From Palsa-1400 sp036008545 (GTDB lineage Bacteria > Verrucomicrobiota > Verrucomicrobiia > Limisphaerales > Palsa-1400), in the NCBI GenBank assembly GCA_036008545.1, contig DASYNM010000254.1, positions 1 through 10,728 on the forward strand: a stretch of DNA of 10,728 bases. The letters are read 5' to 3'. Shown one piece after another: positions 6,590 to 10,728 of the stretch. A model generated the notes under the pieces. The model saw only the letters and a program-made list of their open reading frames with translations, was not told where the DNA came from and made no database searches. A program made the translations under genes and the position numbers. Numbering within the stretch: the stretch's first letter is position 1; each line of letters opens with the position of its first letter.

Positions 6590-7702
6590 ATGAGTCATTG
6601 TTCGTTCTTTTGGATTGTGATGTGCGGATGTTTTTTTGCCGCTCGCTGCCGCGGTGCCGATCCGCTTGACGCTTGGACGGCGCGCGATTCCGGCGTTGGC
6701 ATCACCTTCGGCGCCATTACCTACGCTGATGGCAAGTTCGTGGCCGTGGGTGCCCAAGGGACGGTGGTCCAATCCACCAACGGCGTCAATTGGACCCAGC
6801 CGCATGGTTACGGTGCGGACAATTTTTTCTATGGCGTTGCATACGGCAATGGCCTTTATGTCGCAGCGGGAGACACGGGTTGCATTGAAACTTCAGAAAC
6901 GGGCACCAATTGGATCGTGCGTTCCTCGCAAACCGATAATTATCTCGCGTGGAACTGCTTCGGTAATGGCAAGTTCGTGGCGGTCGGCGAATTAGGCACG
7001 ATTACCACGTCCAGCAATGGATTGTTTTGGAGCGTTGCGCCACTCAATTCGAGTGTCAACCTTTGGAGCGTCGGATTTGGAAACGGCCTTTTTCTCGCCG
7101 TTGGCGACAACGGTACCATTCTTACGGCCAATAACGCCAGCACCTGGACCGCTTCCGACTCGGGAACCACGAACACGCTGGAAGGCGTCGCTTACGGCAA
7201 CGGGCTTTACGTGGTGACCGGAATCAATGGAACCATCCTGACGTCGCCGGACGGGGTATCCTGGTCGGCGGCCAACTCAGGAGTGAGCGAGGATCTTTAT
7301 GGGGCGAGCTTCGCCAACGGCGTCTTTGTGACGGTGGGAAATGACGGCGTGATCGTCACCTCCACGGATGGGACGAATTGGGCGCCGCGCGCCTCCGGCA
7401 CCAGCGAGGAACTGGTGGCGGTGGCTTACGGGAACGGCCAGTTTGTGGCGATCGGAACCAGCGGTGTCATTGTGGAAAGCGATCCGATCATCGGACCGAC
7501 GCTTGCGCTCAGCGTGACGCCGCCGGACGCCGCGCTGCTTTCGGTCACGGGTTGGGCGGGACTGACTTATCAATTGGAATCCTCGAGCAATTGCCTGGAT
7601 TGGGTGCTCCTCACCAATTTAACTTTGACCAATGCGACGGGACAATACCTAGACTCATTTGCTCCAAGTGCGGGCCAACGCTTTTATCGAGCCGTCCGGT
7701 GA
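6590..7702 (+). CDS. Secreted seven-repeat beta-propeller protein with C-terminal domain
   Basis: A 370-residue protein with a signal peptide (about 1-23, cut near RGA/DP). Residues 29-299 hold seven repeats of about 39-40 residues, starting near 29, 69, 109, 148, 187, 227 and 266. Each has a pattern like AYGNGLYVVTGINGTILTS followed by DG-x-x-W. This is the Ycf48/BNR-like pattern of bacterial secreted propellers, and seven copies suit one closed seven-bladed propeller. Residues about 303-370 (GLTYQLESSSNCLDWVLL, TLTNATGQYLD, QRFYRAVR) form a C-terminal beta domain that I recall at the end of many verrucomicrobial secreted proteins, where it may be a sorting signal. The start at 6590 was chosen for the signal peptide; the frame extends further upstream, to 6533, inside the lipoprotein gene. 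Substrate or ligand is unknown. Confidence 0.9.
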   Translation: MSHCSFFWIVMCGCFFAARCRGADPLDAWTARDSGVGITFGAITYADGKFVAVGAQGTVVQSTNGVNWTQPHGYGADNFFYGVAYGNGLYVAAGDTGCIETSETGTNWIVRSSQTDNYLAWNCFGNGKFVAVGELGTITTSSNGLFWSVAPLNSSVNLWSVGFGNGLFLAVGDNGTILTANNASTWTASDSGTTNTLEGVAYGNGLYVVTGINGTILTSPDGVSWSAANSGVSEDLYGASFANGVFVTVGNDGVIVTSTDGTNWAPRASGTSEELVAVAYGNGQFVAIGTSGVIVESDPIIGPTLALSVTPPDAALLSVTGWAGLTYQLESSSNCLDWVLLTNLTLTNATGQYLDSFAPSAGQRFYRAVR

Positions 7703-7768
7703 CGGCGTCAAATTCTCCAGGACTCAACTCACGAATAAACGAACCACCTAAACGCAAATACAACTCAG

Positions 7769-10728
7769 ATGAACATTAAAACTCCAATCTATGTCGCGAT
7801 CGCGCTATCCGCGATTTTGAGCGTGTCGAAAGTTAATGCGCAAACGAATGTTGGCCAATGGGATTTCAAGAAAGGAGACCTGTCCGCCACGGCGGGATCG
7901 GACCTCGGGCCGTTGACATATAATGACGGGCCCAATGGAGTGACCTCGAATTTGACAATTTTCGCAACGACGGAGGCCTTGGGAATCCCCAGCATAGGTG
8001 GCGTCGTGACCAACGTCATGCGCTTTCCGGGCGCCACCGCGCTGCCCGTAGGTTATCTCATGCCCACACCGCCGGCTAACGGCGGCGGCTCACTCGTCAA
8101 TGATTATACAGTCATCGTGGATGTCCTTTATACGAATGCCGGCGTATTTCGTCCCATTCTACAGATGGATAATGGTTCCCTGGACGACATCCTGGCTTTT
8201 TTCGATCTCAACTTGTTCGACCAGATATCAGTGACCAACACTGAGGGCGCCACCTTGCCCTCTCTAGCCTTCGGATCTATTGAGCCAAACACTTGGTATC
8301 GCCTTGGCTTCGTCCTGAGCACAGACCTGGGCGAAGTCGATGTTTACACCAACGGTTCCGAGGCAGGCTCGGTGCTCATCGGGCAGGGGCAGATCGACAG
8401 CCCTTACGCGCTCTACTCGGGGCAACTCCCACTGTTTAGCAGCACGCTGACGAATGTCGCCGGATTTGCCAATAGCGTGCAAATTCGCGACACGGCCCTG
8501 AATGCCGGCCAATTGGCCGCCCTCGGCCCTCCTTCGGCCGGCGGCATCCCGATTACGATTCCACCAGTGAAAACATTTGTGCAGTACCGGGATCCGGGCT
8601 TCAACGACTTTAACGTATTGCCGCAGCCCAACTTCAACGTCATCCTCAACCAAGGCAACACCGAGATCGTTACCAACTCAATTGAGCTATTTCTCGACGG
8701 CGTTGAAATTCCGTCCACAGTTACCCCCACTCCGCCAACTTTCACCATCACCGCCAGCCAGACTAACCTGATGCTGCCGGGTTCATTGCATACGGCCACG
8801 ATCGCCTGGACTGACGGTAACGGCCCCGGCAGCAATACCTGGAACTTTACGGTTTTCAACTACCAGTCGATCAACCTGCCACAGCCATTTTACTTGGAAA
8901 CTTTCGATGAAGTGGACGTCTCCTCCAACGTCGCGCTTCCTACTGGTTGGTACGGCACCAACCAGACGACGGTGCAGGACGCGAGTTTTGACCTTTGCAA
9001 TCCTGACTCGGCGACTTACGAAGGGTGGCTGGTCGATAATACAAACTTTATCTGCGGCGGCGGCGGCGGCCCTTGCAGCGGCTTCGAAGCCGACACGACC
9101 AATCAACCGCCCATCGCGTTGAACGGGGCCTTGATCACCAGTTTGGCTTCCAACAACATCCTCTTTTTCGAATCCGACAATCGTTGCAGCGGCGGGTGTT
9201 TCGGCCAGGCGGGATTTGTGTTTACTCCGGATATCGACTGCTCTGCCCAGTCCAACGTTTATGTTTGCTTCTACAGTCTCTGGATGCAAAACCGAAATAG
9301 TTTCGGTTCGCTTGAGTATTCAACTAATATGGGCACCAACTGGTTGCCGGCGCTTTACTGCATAGCCGACAGCGACGGCAGTGATTTTAGCACCACGGGA
9401 GGCGGCGGCGGTGGGTCGCGGGTTGGCGGCGCCATCATTTATACCAATGGAGTCATCGACGTCACGCAGACCTTTAAGACCTGGTATACTGACCAAGCCG
9501 GATATCCCAACACCAACTTCATGAATGACGCGCACTGGATGGCGGCGCCAGTGAGCACGGCGGACATTCCGTTCATTCAGGGCTTTCCAGACGACGGAGC
9601 CAATTATACTACCACTGGCGGCGGTGTGACCCATTCACAATGGATAGGCAAGGAAATCGAGCAAATACGATTGGCTTCCGCTGATCACCAGGCTCACGTG
9701 CGTTTTCGCTTTGGATATACGGGCCGCTGCAGTTGGTATTGGGGAATCGATAATTTCGGCCTCTACAGCATCAATACGCCCGACATCGCGGTCCAGCCGG
9801 TGTCGGAATCTGTGGACGACAACACCTCGGCGACCTTCTCGGTCACCGCCACCGGAGCCGCTCCATTGACCTATCAGTGGCAGTTTGATGGCACGAACAT
9901 TGCCAATGCCACCAGCTCGACTTACACCATTTCTGATGCTGGTCCTGGCAATGCCGGCACTTATACGGTAGTCGTAAGCAATCCATACGGCCCGCTGACC
10001 AGCGACCCCGCTACCTTGACTGTCTATACGACCCCGCGCCTCACGCAGGGCCCCGTGGGAGAAATCGCCGATCCTGGCGCTGCGGTGACATTTACCGCCG
10101 CTGCCACCGGTGCTCAACCACTCAGCTATTTGTGGTACTTCAATGACGAATTGATTCAAAACTCGGCGGTTCCGGCCGTGACGCTCAACAACCTGCAGCT
10201 ATCACAGGCTGGAGATTACACTGTGGCTGTGAGCAACTCTTTCGGCGCGGTCACCAGCACCATCGCGATCCTGAACGTGTGGGAAGGCCCGATCGCAAGC
10301 AATCTCGTCGTCCATCTGCCCTTTGACGGCAACTTCAACGACACTTCTGGCCAGGGCAACAACGCGAGTTATGCTACCAACGGACCCGATGCCAATCCCA
10401 ATCCAACCTTCGTCCCTGGCAAGATCGGGCAGGCGTTTGAATATACGACAACGAAGGATGCCTCCATTCAGGAGTATGCCACCCTCGGCTATCCTCTCGA
10501 CCTTCAGTTTGGCGCGTCCAACGACTTTGCCGTGTCGATGTGGGTCAACTATACCAACCAAAGCGACGATCTGCCTTTCATTTGTAACAAGGATTGGAAC
10601 AGCAGCAGCGATATAGGGTGGGGAGTTTTCTGCCAGAGCGGAGGCAACTATCGCATCAATGTTACAGGCCCTAACCTAGGCGCAGATAAATATAGTGAAA
10701 CGGACACCCCGACTGACGTTAGGGGCGG
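7769..10728 (+). CDS. Very large multidomain secreted protein (LamG, choice-of-anchor J, Ig-like), incomplete
   Basis: The frame stays open from the ATG at 7769 to the window end: 986 residues and no stop. A signal peptide (1-24) ends VNA/QT. Next comes a ConA/LamG-like domain (about 27-258, with NTWYRLGFVLSTD and a VDVYTNG strand), a beta-sandwich linker (about 262-368), and a choice-of-anchor J-like domain (about 372-668, from FYLETFDE...LPTGWYG to WGIDNFGLY). That domain carries a Gly/Cys-rich insert with CGGGGGPC and RCSGGC. Two Ig-like domains follow (about 672-752 and 754-837, with LTYQWQFDG and YTVVVSN, and LSYLWYFND and YTVAVSN); they keep the core Trp and Tyr but lack the Cys pair. 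A second LamG domain starts near 845 (LPFDGNFNDTSGQGNNA) and runs to the edge. Likely a surface or secreted carbohydrate-binding or adhesive protein. No catalytic domain is visible yet; one could lie beyond the window. It begins 66 nt after the propeller gene. Confidence 0.9.
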   Translation, partial: MNIKTPIYVAIALSAILSVSKVNAQTNVGQWDFKKGDLSATAGSDLGPLTYNDGPNGVTSNLTIFATTEALGIPSIGGVVTNVMRFPGATALPVGYLMPTPPANGGGSLVNDYTVIVDVLYTNAGVFRPILQMDNGSLDDILAFFDLNLFDQISVTNTEGATLPSLAFGSIEPNTWYRLGFVLSTDLGEVDVYTNGSEAGSVLIGQGQIDSPYALYSGQLPLFSSTLTNVAGFANSVQIRDTALNAGQLAALGPPSAGGIPITIPPVKTFVQYRDPGFNDFNVLPQPNFNVILNQGNTEIVTNSIELFLDGVEIPSTVTPTPPTFTITASQTNLMLPGSLHTATIAWTDGNGPGSNTWNFTVFNYQSINLPQPFYLETFDEVDVSSNVALPTGWYGTNQTTVQDASFDLCNPDSATYEGWLVDNTNFICGGGGGPCSGFEADTTNQPPIALNGALITSLASNNILFFESDNRCSGGCFGQAGFVFTPDIDCSAQSNVYVCFYSLWMQNRNSFGSLEYSTNMGTNWLPALYCIADSDGSDFSTTGGGGGGSRVGGAIIYTNGVIDVTQTFKTWYTDQAGYPNTNFMNDAHWMAAPVSTADIPFIQGFPDDGANYTTTGGGVTHSQWIGKEIEQIRLASADHQAHVRFRFGYTGRCSWYWGIDNFGLYSINTPDIAVQPVSESVDDNTSATFSVTATGAAPLTYQWQFDGTNIANATSSTYTISDAGPGNAGTYTVVVSNPYGPLTSDPATLTVYTTPRLTQGPVGEIADPGAAVTFTAAATGAQPLSYLWYFNDELIQNSAVPAVTLNNLQLSQAGDYTVAVSNSFGAVTSTIAILNVWEGPIASNLVVHLPFDGNFNDTSGQGNNASYATNGPDANPNPTFVPGKIGQAFEYTTTKDASIQEYATLGYPLDLQFGASNDFAVSMWVNYTNQSDDLPFICNKDWNSSSDIGWGVFCQSGGNYRINVTGPNLGADKYSETDTPTDVRG

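Noticed and set aside
9053..9069. GGC run as a possible frameshift or slippage site
   Set aside because: The frame stays open and domain order continues on both sides, so no frameshift is indicated.
8264..10561. Several minus-strand ORFs of 104-174 residues opposite the large secreted protein
   Set aside because: Antisense shadows of a continuous plus-strand frame with recognisable domains.

Overview
The window looks like chromosomal DNA of a Verrucomicrobiota bacterium, probably near the Pedosphaera/Limisphaera group. The evidence is a pseudopilin with the N-terminus typical of that phylum (FTLIELLVVISVIAILAALL, then a CISNQRQIG-type segment), a Sel1-repeat protein, secreted proteins built from propeller, Ig-like and LamG-like modules, and almost no Shine-Dalgarno sequences before the genes. 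This placement rests on recognising families, not on a search.

Left part (1-4098, minus strand) carries three oxidoreductases. An aldehyde dehydrogenase, cut by the window edge, lies 5 nt downstream of a group III iron-containing alcohol dehydrogenase, so the two are almost certainly co-transcribed. About 0.9 kb upstream on the same strand is a zinc-dependent medium-chain alcohol dehydrogenase. Together they could oxidise an alcohol to an aldehyde and then to an acid. The zinc enzyme resembles the phosphonate-associated (HpnZ-like) branch, so phosphonate metabolism is possible but unproven.

The 0.9-kb gap between the two alcohol dehydrogenases (2127-3033) has no convincing gene, but it is structured. 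It holds a 14-bp perfect palindrome, a tandem 10-bp repeat, a 127-bp element bounded by 24-bp inverted repeats (MITE- or REP-like), an AT-rich stretch with A/T tracts and a short hairpin, and a small bidirectional terminator-like palindrome.

Right part (4383-10728, plus strand) encodes cell-envelope and secreted proteins: a membrane-anchored Sel1-repeat protein; a type II secretion/type IV pilus-like pseudopilin; a small helical lipoprotein; a secreted protein with seven propeller-type repeats and a C-terminal domain; and the first 986 residues of a very large secreted protein (ConA/LamG-like, a linker sandwich, a choice-of-anchor J-like domain, two Ig-like domains, another LamG domain). Gaps of 35, 4 and 66 nt join the last four into a likely operon. 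A perfect TATAAT sits 91 nt before the pseudopilin start.

I see no RNA genes, CRISPR array, integrase, transposase or defence system. Nothing here is clearly a new system. The points that most deserve a second look are the 127-bp inverted-repeat element, the altered H-X9-DG motif of the pseudopilin, and the pseudopilin/lipoprotein/propeller/giant-protein cluster.
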